Below, one piece after another: positions 47,169 to 56,097 of a stretch of DNA of 64,000 nt. A program made the position numbers and the translations under genes. The stretch's first letter is position 1. The number at the start of each line of letters is the position of its first letter. Below the pieces are notes generated by a model, which worked only from the letters and a program-made list of their open reading frames with translations, was not told where the DNA came from and searched no databases. Origin of the DNA: Acidovorax sp. 1608163 (lineage in GTDB: Bacteria > Pseudomonadota > Gammaproteobacteria > Burkholderiales > Burkholderiaceae_C); NCBI RefSeq assembly GCF_003669015.1, contig NZ_CP033069.1, positions 4,164,501 through 4,228,500 on the forward strand, given 5' to 3'.

Positions 47169-47819
47169 TCAGCGTGACCCACCAAAAACGGCACGAGAAC
47201 GATTCTCGGGAGCGGCATTGGAGCCCGCTGCCGGTGGCGGTGCAGGTGGCTGCTGTGCCGCCGCATCTCGCCCTGCGCCCTCTCTGGGTGGAGTAGCAGC
47301 TGGCCGCACTTGCGGCAAGCCCGAGTAGGTGGCAAGGGCGGCTCTCTGCAACGGAACTACACGGGTCTGGCCGCTCTTTTCAAAGGAGGCCTGTGCACCA
47401 CTGACGGACTGCAGCTTCCAGCCATCCAAATAACCATTGAGTGCAACCCTGCGATCTTTGCCTTCGTAGAAGATGATGATGCCGCCTCCCGCCTGCCCCT
47501 CATACACACCGGTGAGCTTTGCCTGAGCAAACCAGTTGACGGGTTCGGGGGACTCCACTTTGGGCGGTGGTGGAGGCGGGGGAGGCCGCCGGGTCACAGA
47601 AAAAAGCGGTCGCTCAAGCATACGCAAGAACTGGCTGGTGTCACTCTGGCCGGGTCCCGGCAAAGACGGAAGCAGCGCATGCAGGTCTACTTTGACAGAC
47701 GAAGGGGGTTGCCACTGCATGTTGCGCAGCTCTCCCCCAGGCGTGATCCACATCCAGCAGATAGCGCCCAGCAGCAACAGGTTCAGCACCACAAGCAGTG
47801 CAAGTGCGTTACGCCTCAT
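47169..47819 (-). CDS. GspC-like inner-membrane T2SS protein
   Basis: This is a 216-residue protein. One N-terminal membrane helix (ALALLVVLNLLLLGAICWMW) is followed by a Pro-run, a small beta-domain resembling the GspC HR/PilP type (FAQAKLTGVYEG, GKDRRVALNGYLDGWKLQSV), then an Ala/Pro-rich tail ending in FGGSR. It sits between gspM and gspD where a GspC or GspN would be expected, and no other GspC is in the operon. It probably links the inner-membrane platform to the secretin. Its last five residues are also those of GspJ. Confidence 0.65.
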   Translation of the reverse strand: MRRNALALLVVLNLLLLGAICWMWITPGGELRNMQWQPPSSVKVDLHALLPSLPGPGQSDTSQFLRMLERPLFSVTRRPPPPPPPPKVESPEPVNWFAQAKLTGVYEGQAGGGIIIFYEGKDRRVALNGYLDGWKLQSVSGAQASFEKSGQTRVVPLQRAALATYSGLPQVRPAATPPREGAGRDAAAQQPPAPPPAAGSNAAPENRSRAVFGGSR

Positions 47820-48376
47820 TTTTGCCCCCGCAAAATACTGAAACTGAACTGCACAGCCAAACGCGGCGATACCCCGGCAGGAAGGGTTTGCAGCCCCCCT
47901 ATCGGCTGAACCTCCATGTCCTGGATCAAGATGAGGGGCAACTGAGTGGAGAGCACCGCCAAGGCGCTTTCAAGGGCCAACAGCTCACCTTCTGCACGAA
48001 AAGACAGAGGAATGCGCTCAAAACCTTTCTCAGGCTTGGGTGGCAAGACTTGGCTGCTGCTGATCTGCAGACCTGCGGCCGTAAGGATCTCGCGGATGCG
48101 CTGCTGCGCAGCATTTCCAGCCTGCGCCGCATCCTGAGAAGCTGGGTACACGTACTGATCGCCCGCCTTGCGGACATGCTCCAGCAAAAGAGCAATATCG
48201 GACTCTTGGGCAGCAAGCCCCTTCAGACGCGCGTAACGTGGCTCCAATTGCTCCAAACGGGCACTGGCGCCTTGGTGCTTTTCATAGACATAGAGCCCAA
48301 GCGCCACCAGCGGCGCCAAAACGAGCAGCAGACTGACCAATAAGGCGAGCTGGCGGCGGTTTTTCTGCATGTTCAT
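47816..48376 (-). CDS. gspM: Type II secretion platform protein GspM
   Basis: This is a 186-residue bitopic inner-membrane protein with helix LALLVSLLLVLAPLVALGLY and a ferredoxin-like periplasmic domain preceded by a coiled segment (ARLEQLEPRYARLKGLAAQ). Size and position between the GspL-like gene and the GspC-like gene match GspM. It forms the inner-membrane platform with GspL and GspF. It overlaps both neighbours by four bases. Confidence 0.8.
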   Translation of the reverse strand: MNMQKNRRQLALLVSLLLVLAPLVALGLYVYEKHQGASARLEQLEPRYARLKGLAAQESDIALLLEHVRKAGDQYVYPASQDAAQAGNAAQQRIREILTAAGLQISSSQVLPPKPEKGFERIPLSFRAEGELLALESALAVLSTQLPLILIQDMEVQPIGGLQTLPAGVSPRLAVQFSFSILRGQK

Positions 48377-49728
48377 GGCTGCCCCCCTTTGCGTGCGGGC
48401 GCCGTCGCAGGAGACGAGGCCGCCGGTGTCGGCGCAGCGACTGTAGCCCGACCACCAAAAGTAGCACCTCCACCAAAAGTGGCTCCCCCACTGCCCCCCG
48501 TTGAGCCACTAGGCACAGGTACAGGCGGCTGTACACCGGCTGCAGCCTGAGGATTGCTGGCAGCAAGCGATGCTGCCGACGCAGGTTGCACGGGTGCAGA
48601 GGCGGCCTCCACAGGCGCTGACGCACTGGTATCTGGCGATGGCGCCACTGCGCTACCCAATCCCGCAGGTGCTGCCAAGGGCACCGTCTTGATACCGAAC
48701 ACCTCCGGATCCAGCACCAACTCCACGGAAAACACCTCTTTCCCGGTGATTCCAAAACGGGTTGCCGCCGTGGGCGCGTGCACCTCTTTAAAGCCCGGCA
48801 CTTCTCCCAGCAGTTGCATCAGTGCAGAAGCATTGCCCGTCTGCCCACCGAAAGAAAGCTTATTTCCTTGGAGCTTGAAACTTTGTAGCGCGACATCGTC
48901 AGGCAGCACTTGCGTCAGCTTGTCAAGCACCAACAAAGGCTCGATGCGTCCATTGGTCAACTCTGCCAGCGCACCCAATGAATCGACCGAAGCCATGAGC
49001 TGCTCTCGCTGCCGAACGGCCGAGGCCGACTTCGCAGCGATATCTTCATAGGCGGCAGCAGCGTCCATCGCACGAGCACGCAACTGAATGGAGGGCGTGA
49101 CTGCAATCACCGCGGCCCCTAGTGCCAGTCCGGCCAGCAGCATGAAGCCCCAGCGTCGGCGGCGCGCGCAAAAGGCTTCGCGGGCAGTCTCGCCGTAACC
49201 AGAAAGTATTGCCGGCGCCCCGGCGCCACCAAGCACCCAGACTTCGGGCGCAGCCTTGGCCAACGCGGCCGAAACACCCGCAGGCAGGGCAGCCAGATAC
49301 TCTGCGACCTGCTTACGCGAGGCGATGACGAGCTCCAACAGCCCCCCTCCGGAAAGACCTCGGCCCTGACTGCTGTATCCCCAAACCAAATCAGCAGAAT
49401 CAAATGGACTGGCACTGCGCGCCTCAAGGGTCATGGCGGCTATCGCGTCTTCATGCGCCATAGCAGGCAGCCGCAAGGATCTGCGAAGAACATACTCGTC
49501 AGGCAACTCCACCGCCGAGAATTGCGGAGCAATTCGGGCGCTGGTTTTTTGCCCCCCCTCCCAGATCGACTGCTGGCCGTCGGCCTGGTGCAAAAGTACT
49601 GCAGGTTGAGGGGTGAGCCACGCAAACACTGGCCATTGGTGCACATTGCGCCAAGGCTCGCGCATGTCACGCCACAGCAAGGCAAGATCAACGCCCAAAA
49701 ACCGGGCATCAGAGGATATGAGAGACAT
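48373..49728 (-). CDS. gspL: GspL/PilN-type platform protein
   Basis: This is a 451-residue protein. A cytoplasmic N-terminal domain of the actin-like GspL/PilM type (about 1-190) is followed by a membrane helix GFMLLAGLALGAAVIAV near 200. Next come a coiled segment and a PilN-like periplasmic domain (LPDDVALQSFKLQGNKLSFGGQ). An unusually long Ser/Ala/Pro/Gly tail (about 360-451) contains GGATFGGGATFGG. It should recruit the GspE ATPase to the platform. It overlaps gspM by four bases. The low-complexity tail is longer than in typical GspL. Confidence 0.78.
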   Translation of the reverse strand: MSLISSDARFLGVDLALLWRDMREPWRNVHQWPVFAWLTPQPAVLLHQADGQQSIWEGGQKTSARIAPQFSAVELPDEYVLRRSLRLPAMAHEDAIAAMTLEARSASPFDSADLVWGYSSQGRGLSGGGLLELVIASRKQVAEYLAALPAGVSAALAKAAPEVWVLGGAGAPAILSGYGETAREAFCARRRRWGFMLLAGLALGAAVIAVTPSIQLRARAMDAAAAYEDIAAKSASAVRQREQLMASVDSLGALAELTNGRIEPLLVLDKLTQVLPDDVALQSFKLQGNKLSFGGQTGNASALMQLLGEVPGFKEVHAPTAATRFGITGKEVFSVELVLDPEVFGIKTVPLAAPAGLGSAVAPSPDTSASAPVEAASAPVQPASAASLAASNPQAAAGVQPPVPVPSGSTGGSGGATFGGGATFGGRATVAAPTPAASSPATAPARKGGQP

Positions 49729-49739
49729 GAATCTTTCTG

Positions 49740-50642
49740 TCAGGGACTTGAGCGAAGCGAAATGGGCTCAACCTCGCGCTGCATATGAAAGGTGGTCCAG
49801 GGAAATCCATCGCGAGAACGAGGGTTGATATCCACGTAGCGCGTGACGAAGTAGGCGCCGCCGTCTGCTGCAGAAACACGGGCCTGCAGCCGATAGCGCC
49901 GGACGGTTCCTGAACCAACAAAGGCAGCATCCAGTCCGGTCATGTCAATCCCCGGCTGGCCCGACTGACGACGAGCGTCGATCTGGCTGACCAACTCGGC
50001 ATTGCCCCCTGCCAGCACCTGCAAGACCGCAGGCGGCGCGGCCAGGGGGTTCACCATGCCACTGCTGCGTATGTCGGCCGTAACGAGGCCAGAAAGTCTA
50101 GCATAGAGGTCGTAATTGACCCCAGGCACGCGCATGAGATCTTCCACCGCCTCAAACCGTCGGGGAACACCTTGCGCCGAACGCTGTTCACGGTAATCCA
50201 CGATGGCCTGAGCCACCGGTGTCGCAGCGCCTTCGGCCAAACCGCCTGCGACCGTCAGCAAACGCACAAGCAAAGGAATCTGGGCACTGTTGATGTCCAC
50301 CAACCCATTGAGAGGCATGACCTGCACGCCAATCTCTTGGCCCATATATTGGACTTGTACCGTGGTCATGCGATCTACCGGCTTCGGCTCCGCGCCCATC
50401 TGCTGCAGCACCAGCTGGATCGCGGCATCCCCCAAAGCACTGGCCTGGGCACCTTGCCTCGCCAATGACAACATGCGAGCCTCGTCGCGCACGGAACGGC
50501 TCAAGCCGGTGACGATGATGGAAAGCGCCATGACAATCCACAGCACGGCAACCAAGACCACACCACGGCGGTGGATCACCCGCCCGCCAACCGCACGACG
50601 GGTTGAGCGAGAGGCAACAGACGATTGCGACACAGACAACAT
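49740..50642 (-). CDS. gspK: Minor pseudopilin GspK
   Basis: This is a 300-residue GspK. The prepilin-like N-terminus is VIHRRGVVLVAVLWIVMAL, lacking Glu at position +5 as GspK does, followed by the large helical domain. GLVDINSAQIPLL and FEAVEDLMRVPGVN are conserved. GspK caps the pseudopilus tip with GspI and GspJ. The ATG at 50642 lies two bases downstream of the gspJ stop. Confidence 0.87.
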   Translation of the reverse strand: MLSVSQSSVASRSTRRAVGGRVIHRRGVVLVAVLWIVMALSIIVTGLSRSVRDEARMLSLARQGAQASALGDAAIQLVLQQMGAEPKPVDRMTTVQVQYMGQEIGVQVMPLNGLVDINSAQIPLLVRLLTVAGGLAEGAATPVAQAIVDYREQRSAQGVPRRFEAVEDLMRVPGVNYDLYARLSGLVTADIRSSGMVNPLAAPPAVLQVLAGGNAELVSQIDARRQSGQPGIDMTGLDAAFVGSGTVRRYRLQARVSAADGGAYFVTRYVDINPRSRDGFPWTTFHMQREVEPISLRSSP

Positions 50643-50644
50643 GC

Positions 50645-51340
50645 TCAACGCGACCCACCAAATGTGGCCATGCCTGCGGCAAATGGATCGCTCCCAATCA
50701 AGGGGCGCATGGCCACCACCAGGGGAGGCCACACTCCACCATTGCGGGTGGCAAGCGACACCAGAACATGGGTGGGCACGCGCTCTTTGGACTCCCATGC
50801 GGCTTGCCACTCAGATTTGTCCAGCCCAGCATCCTGGTATTGCAAAGAGAAATCCGTCAGATCACGCACCAGCACCTCGGTGGTTGCACTGTCCCAATTG
50901 GCAGGTAGTACAGGCTCATCCATGGGCATGAACTGAAGGAGCAGAGCCCCAGAGTTACCAGAGTTCGCCTGACTCAATCGGAAAAACTGGCGACCCGCAG
51001 CACCGTAGCGGGCAGGCATGACACCGACCCAGACCAACTCCTTGGAATCGGCGCGAAAGAGAAAGGGACTTTCATCCACCGACGTGATGCCCGCGCGCCG
51101 CTGGCCGGAAACGCGGCCCAGCACAGACTGCAAAAAGCCTGATGTCACCCGAAGTTCGTCGTTGCGGGCGAGGCGTTGGTCCACACGCTCCTCCGTCTGG
51201 GCCGTAGCGCGCAGCGCTGAGCCCATGGCAAGCACCAGCAACGACAGCAAGGTCATGGCCACGAGCATTTCCACCAGGGTGAAACCGCCTGAACTGCGAA
51301 GTTGCACCTGAGGCCGCCAGGAGGAAGCACCGCGTCTCAT
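50645..51340 (-). CDS. gspJ: Minor pseudopilin GspJ
   Basis: This is a 231-residue prepilin-like protein with cleavage motif GG|FTLVEMLVAMTLLSLLVLA (Glu at +5), then a beta-rich C-terminal domain with LTDFSLQYQDAG. It ends in FGGSR, like the GspC-like protein. The start at 51340 overlaps the gspI stop (ATGA). It is a tip pseudopilin with GspI and GspK. Confidence 0.87.
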   Translation of the reverse strand: MRRGASSWRPQVQLRSSGGFTLVEMLVAMTLLSLLVLAMGSALRATAQTEERVDQRLARNDELRVTSGFLQSVLGRVSGQRRAGITSVDESPFLFRADSKELVWVGVMPARYGAAGRQFFRLSQANSGNSGALLLQFMPMDEPVLPANWDSATTEVLVRDLTDFSLQYQDAGLDKSEWQAAWESKERVPTHVLVSLATRNGGVWPPLVVAMRPLIGSDPFAAGMATFGGSR

Positions 51341-51744
51341 AGCCTTGCACCTCCTTGGGCGGGTTTCTTTTGCGGGCGCAGGGTTACCAATTCCAGTTGC
51401 CGAATGCGCCCCCCCTGCGGCCAAGAAACCACCACGCGGATTTCGTGCAGGGGCGTGGCGGTAGGGCTGTTGACTTCCGTGGGATAAGGAGCACTGGCCA
51501 CACGCCAGTCAAACCCCGCCACCTGCCCCGCTTCGGCCCAACCCTCTTCAGGGATTGCATCGCGCATGGCCAAGATCGACTCCGCCAGCACGGTGGCACG
51601 CTGATAGTGCTCCATGTCTCCGACAGCCCGGACGCTGCCGCCCGATGCGCGATAGAGCATGCCCAAGGAAATGGCCATGATGGCAAATGCCACCAGCAAT
51701 TCCAAAATGGTGAAGCCACGTTGACGGCGCGCAGACGATGTCAC
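51337..51744 (-). CDS. gspI: Minor pseudopilin GspI
   Basis: This is a 135-residue prepilin-like protein with the motif RG|FTILELLVAFAIMAISLG (Glu at +5) and the conserved downstream segment ATVLAESILAMRDAIPEEG. It is processed by a prepilin peptidase, whose gene is not in this window. It overlaps gspH and gspJ by four bases each, so the block is one transcript. Confidence 0.87.
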   Translation of the reverse strand: MTSSARRQRGFTILELLVAFAIMAISLGMLYRASGGSVRAVGDMEHYQRATVLAESILAMRDAIPEEGWAEAGQVAGFDWRVASAPYPTEVNSPTATPLHEIRVVVSWPQGGRIRQLELVTLRPQKKPAQGGARL

Positions 51745-52265
51745 GGCAGGAGTGCCTCCTGTGTGACACGCCCTGACAGCCAGTCCACGCGCAGCCGAGT
51801 GCCTGCACCTGTGGCCCGCAGAATCTCAATACTCCCGCCAGTGGCCCCACCTTGGGGCAGGAAGCGGATGGCGGCTACGTTCTGGGTGGTCTCGGTGCTC
51901 GCCACCGTGGCTTTGACATCCAATGAGGTTGGCAGCACTTTGGGCGCGGCACCATCCACCCGATACAGGCGCTGGCGCATGTCCAGCGAGAAGCGTACTT
52001 CACGCCCCTCGGTCAGCGCCTTTTGCCGGGCTGCCCGCATCTGCCCCATCATGGTTCGCACGGTGTCCCGGTATTCGGATGAGGCTTTGAAGCGGTCATA
52101 TGCCAAGGGCGTCAGCGCGGCCAGCATCGCCATGATGGCGAACACCACCAGCAGCTCCACCAAGGTGAAGCCGCCCGGGCGTTGCAAGCCCCTGCGCCGG
52201 TCAGAAAAAGCTGCGGCTGCGTACACGACGGCTCCTGTTGCACGGCACCCACCGGGCCGCTCCAT
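51741..52265 (-). CDS. gspH: Minor pseudopilin GspH
   Basis: This is a 174-residue protein with prepilin motif GG|FTLVELLVVFAIMAMLAA and a GspH-type C-terminal domain (MRAARQKALTEGREVRFSLD). The leader before the cleavage site is long, about 32 residues, so a start further in is possible. It lies between gspG and gspI. Confidence 0.83.
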   Translation of the reverse strand: MERPGGCRATGAVVYAAAAFSDRRRGLQRPGGFTLVELLVVFAIMAMLAALTPLAYDRFKASSEYRDTVRTMMGQMRAARQKALTEGREVRFSLDMRQRLYRVDGAAPKVLPTSLDVKATVASTETTQNVAAIRFLPQGGATGGSIEILRATGAGTRLRVDWLSGRVTQEALLP

Positions 52266-52281
52266 GCAAATGACTCAGGCC

Positions 52282-52740
52282 TCAGGGCTTGTTGCGGATG
52301 TCTGCAGCTTCGCCCTCGCCCCCGGGGGCGCCATCAGAGCCAAGCGAGACGATTTCAAAGTTACCGTTACCAGGGTTTGCATAACGGTAGGCATTGCCCC
52401 AAGGGTCTTTGGGCAGTTCGCCCTTGAGATAGGGGCCGTTCCAGCCATTGACGGAGCCTGGGCGCTTCATCAGCGCCTCCAGCCCCTCTTCCGTCGTGGG
52501 ATAGCGGCCCACGTCCAGCTTGAACAGCTCCATCGATTTGTCGAGATCGGAAATCTGGACACTGGCCGTTTTGGACTTAGCGCCACCCAACTGGCTCAGC
52601 ACCCTAGGCCCGACCAAACCTGCCAGCATGGTGAGAATGGCCAACACCACCAGCAATTCGATCAGGGTGAAGCCCTTGGAGCGACGCACCGTAGCACGGG
52701 GCGTTTTGCCAAGAATGCGTTGAATGAGGGAAATTGCCAT
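52282..52740 (-). CDS. gspG: Major pseudopilin GspG
   Basis: This is a 152-residue pseudopilin with cleavage motif KG|FTLIELLVVLAILTMLAG. The highly conserved core follows: LDVGRYPTTEEGLEALMKRP, then GPYLKGELPKDPWGNAY with the calcium-site region near the end. It polymerises into the pseudopilus driven by GspE. The start at 52740 has a GGAG site; the longer frame upstream is not conserved. The leader is about 22 residues. Confidence 0.93.
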   Translation of the reverse strand: MAISLIQRILGKTPRATVRRSKGFTLIELLVVLAILTMLAGLVGPRVLSQLGGAKSKTASVQISDLDKSMELFKLDVGRYPTTEEGLEALMKRPGSVNGWNGPYLKGELPKDPWGNAYRYANPGNGNFEIVSLGSDGAPGGEGEAADIRNKP

Positions 52741-52818
52741 GAAGAGGCTCCTTGCACGAAATAGTGAAAACAGATGAAAGACGGACAAGACTGAGATGCG
52801 ATGGGAAACCTGCGCGGG

Positions 52819-54090
52819 CTACACCGCCAGATCGTTGACCGAGAGAATCCCCATCAGGATGGACACGATGATGGCGGCAATCAGCACCCCCAGCACCAAA
52901 ATCAGCACGGGCTCGACCAGGGTCAGCAGGCGTTTGATGCCGGTCTCCACCTCGCGGTTCAAAATAGCCGCCAGCTCCAGCATCATGGGGCCCACGCGGC
53001 CCGTTTCTTCGCCCACGCGGACCAGATTGATGGCCAGGGGCTCAAAAATGCCTGTGGACTGAAGGGCCTGCACGACCCGCCCCCCTTCCTTGACGATGGG
53101 GGCGACCCGCACCAACGATTGTTGCAACACGACATTGCCCACCGTATCGGTAGCGATGTGCAGAGCCGTGAGCATGGGAACACCATTGCCGAGCAGGGTT
53201 CCCAACGAGCGCGAGAAAAGTGTGAGCTGGTATTTCAGCGCGATACCACCCACCAGTGGCAAACGCAACAGGCGCGACTGCCACCAGCTGCGCCCACCAG
53301 GGGAGCGCAGCCAGCGGCCAACCAGCCCGCCCAGCCCCACCACCGCAATGCCGATGACCAAACCGTACTGAGTGAAGGCCTTACCAAGCCCCATCACGAT
53401 GCGCGTAGGCATGGGCAAGGCATCGCCCATCTCGGCAAACAGTTTTTCAAACTGGGGCACCACAAAGCCCAGCATGACCACTAACGAAATGATGGCCACC
53501 GTGACCAGAATGGCGGGGTAGATGGTGGCGGAGACAACACTCTCGCGCAGCGCGCGCTGGCGCTCCAGATGCTCCACCAACCGGTCCAACACGCCAGACA
53601 TCTGGCCACTGGCCTCGCCAGAGCGGACCATGTTGATATAGAAGTCACCAAACAGGTCGCGATGGGCTTGTAAGGCACGGCTGAGTGGAGTACCACCCTT
53701 GACGGCCTCCAAAACACCCTGCAGCAAGGCCCCCACTGCGGGCTTGTAGCTCATCTCGATCAGCACGCGCAAAGCGTTGTCCAGCGCTAGCCCGGCGCGC
53801 AGCATGATGGCCAGCTCAGAAGTGAAGGCCAACACGTCCTTGGCCTTGACGGGGCTTTTGTCGACTCGCACCTTGGCAGGTCGAAAGCCTCCCTCGCCAG
53901 CCACGGGGGCAGCCGACTGTACGGCCTGTGCCATACCCGTGCGCGCAGCCTGCTCCGCATCCTGAACGGCCAAAGGGGTCAGGCCTTGGCTGCGCAACTG
54001 GCGGATAGCCGCGACTTCGTTGGCAGCACTCAGCCGCCCAGTGGCTACATTGCCGTCTGCGGCAGCGGCTCGCCAGAAAAAATCAGGCAT
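52819..54090 (-). CDS. gspF: Type II secretion platform protein GspF
   Basis: This is a 423-residue polytopic platform protein, normal length. The N-terminal segment MPDFFWRAAAADGNVATGRL is typical. Two T2SSF domains follow, with LALDNALRVLIEMS, YPAILVTVAIISLVVMLGFVVPQ and the C-terminal LVEPVLILVLGVLIAAIIVSI helix. Its start overlaps gspE by eight bases. It converts GspE motion into pseudopilus assembly. Confidence 0.93.
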   Translation of the reverse strand: MPDFFWRAAAADGNVATGRLSAANEVAAIRQLRSQGLTPLAVQDAEQAARTGMAQAVQSAAPVAGEGGFRPAKVRVDKSPVKAKDVLAFTSELAIMLRAGLALDNALRVLIEMSYKPAVGALLQGVLEAVKGGTPLSRALQAHRDLFGDFYINMVRSGEASGQMSGVLDRLVEHLERQRALRESVVSATIYPAILVTVAIISLVVMLGFVVPQFEKLFAEMGDALPMPTRIVMGLGKAFTQYGLVIGIAVVGLGGLVGRWLRSPGGRSWWQSRLLRLPLVGGIALKYQLTLFSRSLGTLLGNGVPMLTALHIATDTVGNVVLQQSLVRVAPIVKEGGRVVQALQSTGIFEPLAINLVRVGEETGRVGPMMLELAAILNREVETGIKRLLTLVEPVLILVLGVLIAAIIVSILMGILSVNDLAV

Positions 54091-55810
54091 CGGACTGGTC
54101 CTGCGTCACTCGGGCCAATTCGTCCAAGGTGGTCACGCCTGCAGCCACTTTGCGCAGGCCATCTTCGTGCAGGCTCAACATGCCCGACTGCAGGGCAATG
54201 CCATGCAGCACGCTGGCGTCGCGCCCGTCCAGCACGGCACGGCGCATGGGTTCGTCCAGCACCAGCAGTTCGTGGATACCGGTGCGCCCCTTGTAGCCAG
54301 AGCCGCGGCACTCTTCACACCCGACAGGGCGGTAGACCTGCGTGCCGGGTTTGCAAAAGCGCTCCAGACCCGAGCCCTGCATCAGAGCAGGCTCCATGGT
54401 GTAGGGCTCCTTGCAGTGTTCGCACAGCGTGCGCACCAGGCGCTGGGCCAACACGCCGTTGACTGCGGAGGTGATCAGATAGCGTTCCACTCCCATGTCC
54501 TGCATGCGGATGATCGCCCCCGCTGCGGTGTTGGTGTGCAGTGTGGAAAGCACCAAGTGGCCGGTGAGCGCGGACTGCACCGCAATTTGAGCGGTCTCGC
54601 CGTCGCGCATTTCCCCGATCATGATGATGTCAGGGTCTTGGCGCAGGATAGAGCGCAAGGCATTGGCAAACGTCAGATTGATCTGCGCGTGCACCTGGAT
54701 CTGGTTGATGCCTTCGAGCTGGTATTCCACCGGGTCTTCGACGGTGATAATTTTCTGCGTGGCCGAATCAAGCTTGGCCAGCGCGGCATAGAGCGTAGTG
54801 GTCTTGCCAGAGCCCGTGGGCCCCGTGACGAGCAGGATGCCGTGCGGCTTGGCCAACAGTGCGTTGAAGCGCACCAGCAGATCGGATTCAAACCCCATCT
54901 TTTCCAGATCCAAGCGCACGCTGGCACGGTCAAGAACCCGCATCACCACGCTTTCACCGTGCACCGTAGGTACGGTAGAAACACGCAGGTCCAACTCGCG
55001 GCCCTTCACACGCATCTTGATGCGCCCGTCCTGCGGAAGTCGGCGCTCTGCAATGTCCAGGTGCGCCAGCAGCTTCACCCGCGAGTTGACGGCGGCACTC
55101 AGTCGAGGGGGAACCACATCGGCGTTGTGGATGACACCATCCACGCGATACCGCACATGCAAGCCGTCATCGAAGGGTTCCAGATGGATGTCCGAGGCCC
55201 GCATATCGATCACACGGCTGACGATGGCGTTCACTAGGCGGATCACCGGCGCTTCGCTGGCCAGATCCTTGAGGTGCTCGACAAAGTCGCCCGCATCATT
55301 GCCGGTGTCGAAATCGTCGGACTCTTCCTGCACCTCCTCGCTCACCGGCTCGGACAGGGCTTTTTCAATGTCGGCTTCCAGCGCCAGGTGAGGGCGGATG
55401 GCGAGCCCGGTGGACAGGCGCAGCGCCTTGAGCACAAACGCATCTTGCGGACGTGCCATGGCCACGGCCAGCTCACCATCCGTCACCGAGAGCGGATACA
55501 CCGCATTGGTATGCAGGAACTCCGACAGCAGCCCAGGCACCTCGGGTGGCTCTGCCGGAAACGCATCCACAGCAAGGAACGGGATATTGAGCTGACGGGC
55601 CAGCGCATGCGCTACATCCAGCTCAGACACCACCCCCAACTGGACCAGCACCTGCCCCAGCAGATTGCCCAGCTCCTGCTGCGCAGAAAGGGCGCGCTCC
55701 AAGTCGCGGGCCGACAGCTTGCCGGCTTTAACCAGCATTTCGCCCAGTCGCTCACGCTCAGGCGCGGGCTGTGACAAAGGATTTGCAAAGGTGGGTTCTG
55801 TGAGGGTCAT
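54083..55810 (-). CDS. gspE: Type II secretion ATPase GspE
   Basis: This 575-residue GspE has an N-terminal domain (1-150) that binds GspL, Walker A GPTGSGKTTTLYAALAKL, an Asp box HGESVVMRVLD, Walker B DIIMIGEMRDGETA and a zinc motif CEHC...CEEC near the end. It powers pseudopilus assembly in the cytoplasm. It is the first gene of a minus-strand operon running gspE-F-G-H-I-J-K-L-M-(C-like)-D. The ATG at 55810 is used; a TTG three codons upstream is the only longer option. Confidence 0.95.
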   Translation of the reverse strand: MTLTEPTFANPLSQPAPERERLGEMLVKAGKLSARDLERALSAQQELGNLLGQVLVQLGVVSELDVAHALARQLNIPFLAVDAFPAEPPEVPGLLSEFLHTNAVYPLSVTDGELAVAMARPQDAFVLKALRLSTGLAIRPHLALEADIEKALSEPVSEEVQEESDDFDTGNDAGDFVEHLKDLASEAPVIRLVNAIVSRVIDMRASDIHLEPFDDGLHVRYRVDGVIHNADVVPPRLSAAVNSRVKLLAHLDIAERRLPQDGRIKMRVKGRELDLRVSTVPTVHGESVVMRVLDRASVRLDLEKMGFESDLLVRFNALLAKPHGILLVTGPTGSGKTTTLYAALAKLDSATQKIITVEDPVEYQLEGINQIQVHAQINLTFANALRSILRQDPDIIMIGEMRDGETAQIAVQSALTGHLVLSTLHTNTAAGAIIRMQDMGVERYLITSAVNGVLAQRLVRTLCEHCKEPYTMEPALMQGSGLERFCKPGTQVYRPVGCEECRGSGYKGRTGIHELLVLDEPMRRAVLDGRDASVLHGIALQSGMLSLHEDGLRKVAAGVTTLDELARVTQDQSDA

Positions 55811-56000
55811 GCGGATCAAGGATCACGTGCCGTGGTTTTTTAGCACCTGCGCTTCCCGGGAGCGGGAAATTCAGGCAGGCACCAACAGCGTGGAAGGGCC
55901 AGAGTGTAGCTGCGCCGCATCGTCAGGGCTGCATGCGCTGGCTGTGCCAGGTCTTGCAATCTCTAAGCGACAAGGCGTACCGGGCGCAAGCACACGCATA

Positions 56001-56060
56001 AACGCTATTATTTTTATAGCTTCTAACGCTTTTAAATAAAGCGCCAGAAGCCAATTTGGG
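56001..56060. repeat. Comamonadaceae palindromic repeat, copy G
   Basis: AACGCTATTATTTTTATAGC, TTCTAACGCTTTTAAATAAA and GCGCCAGAAGCCAATTTGGG form an imperfect inverted repeat. It lies in the 287-bp divergent region between gspE and the GH42-like gene, 38 bp upstream of the latter's start, so it may be part of its leader or promoter. Confidence 0.7.
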
Positions 56061-56097
56061 CATAATTTCAAAACTTTACCTTTGCCCGCACGTGCCC

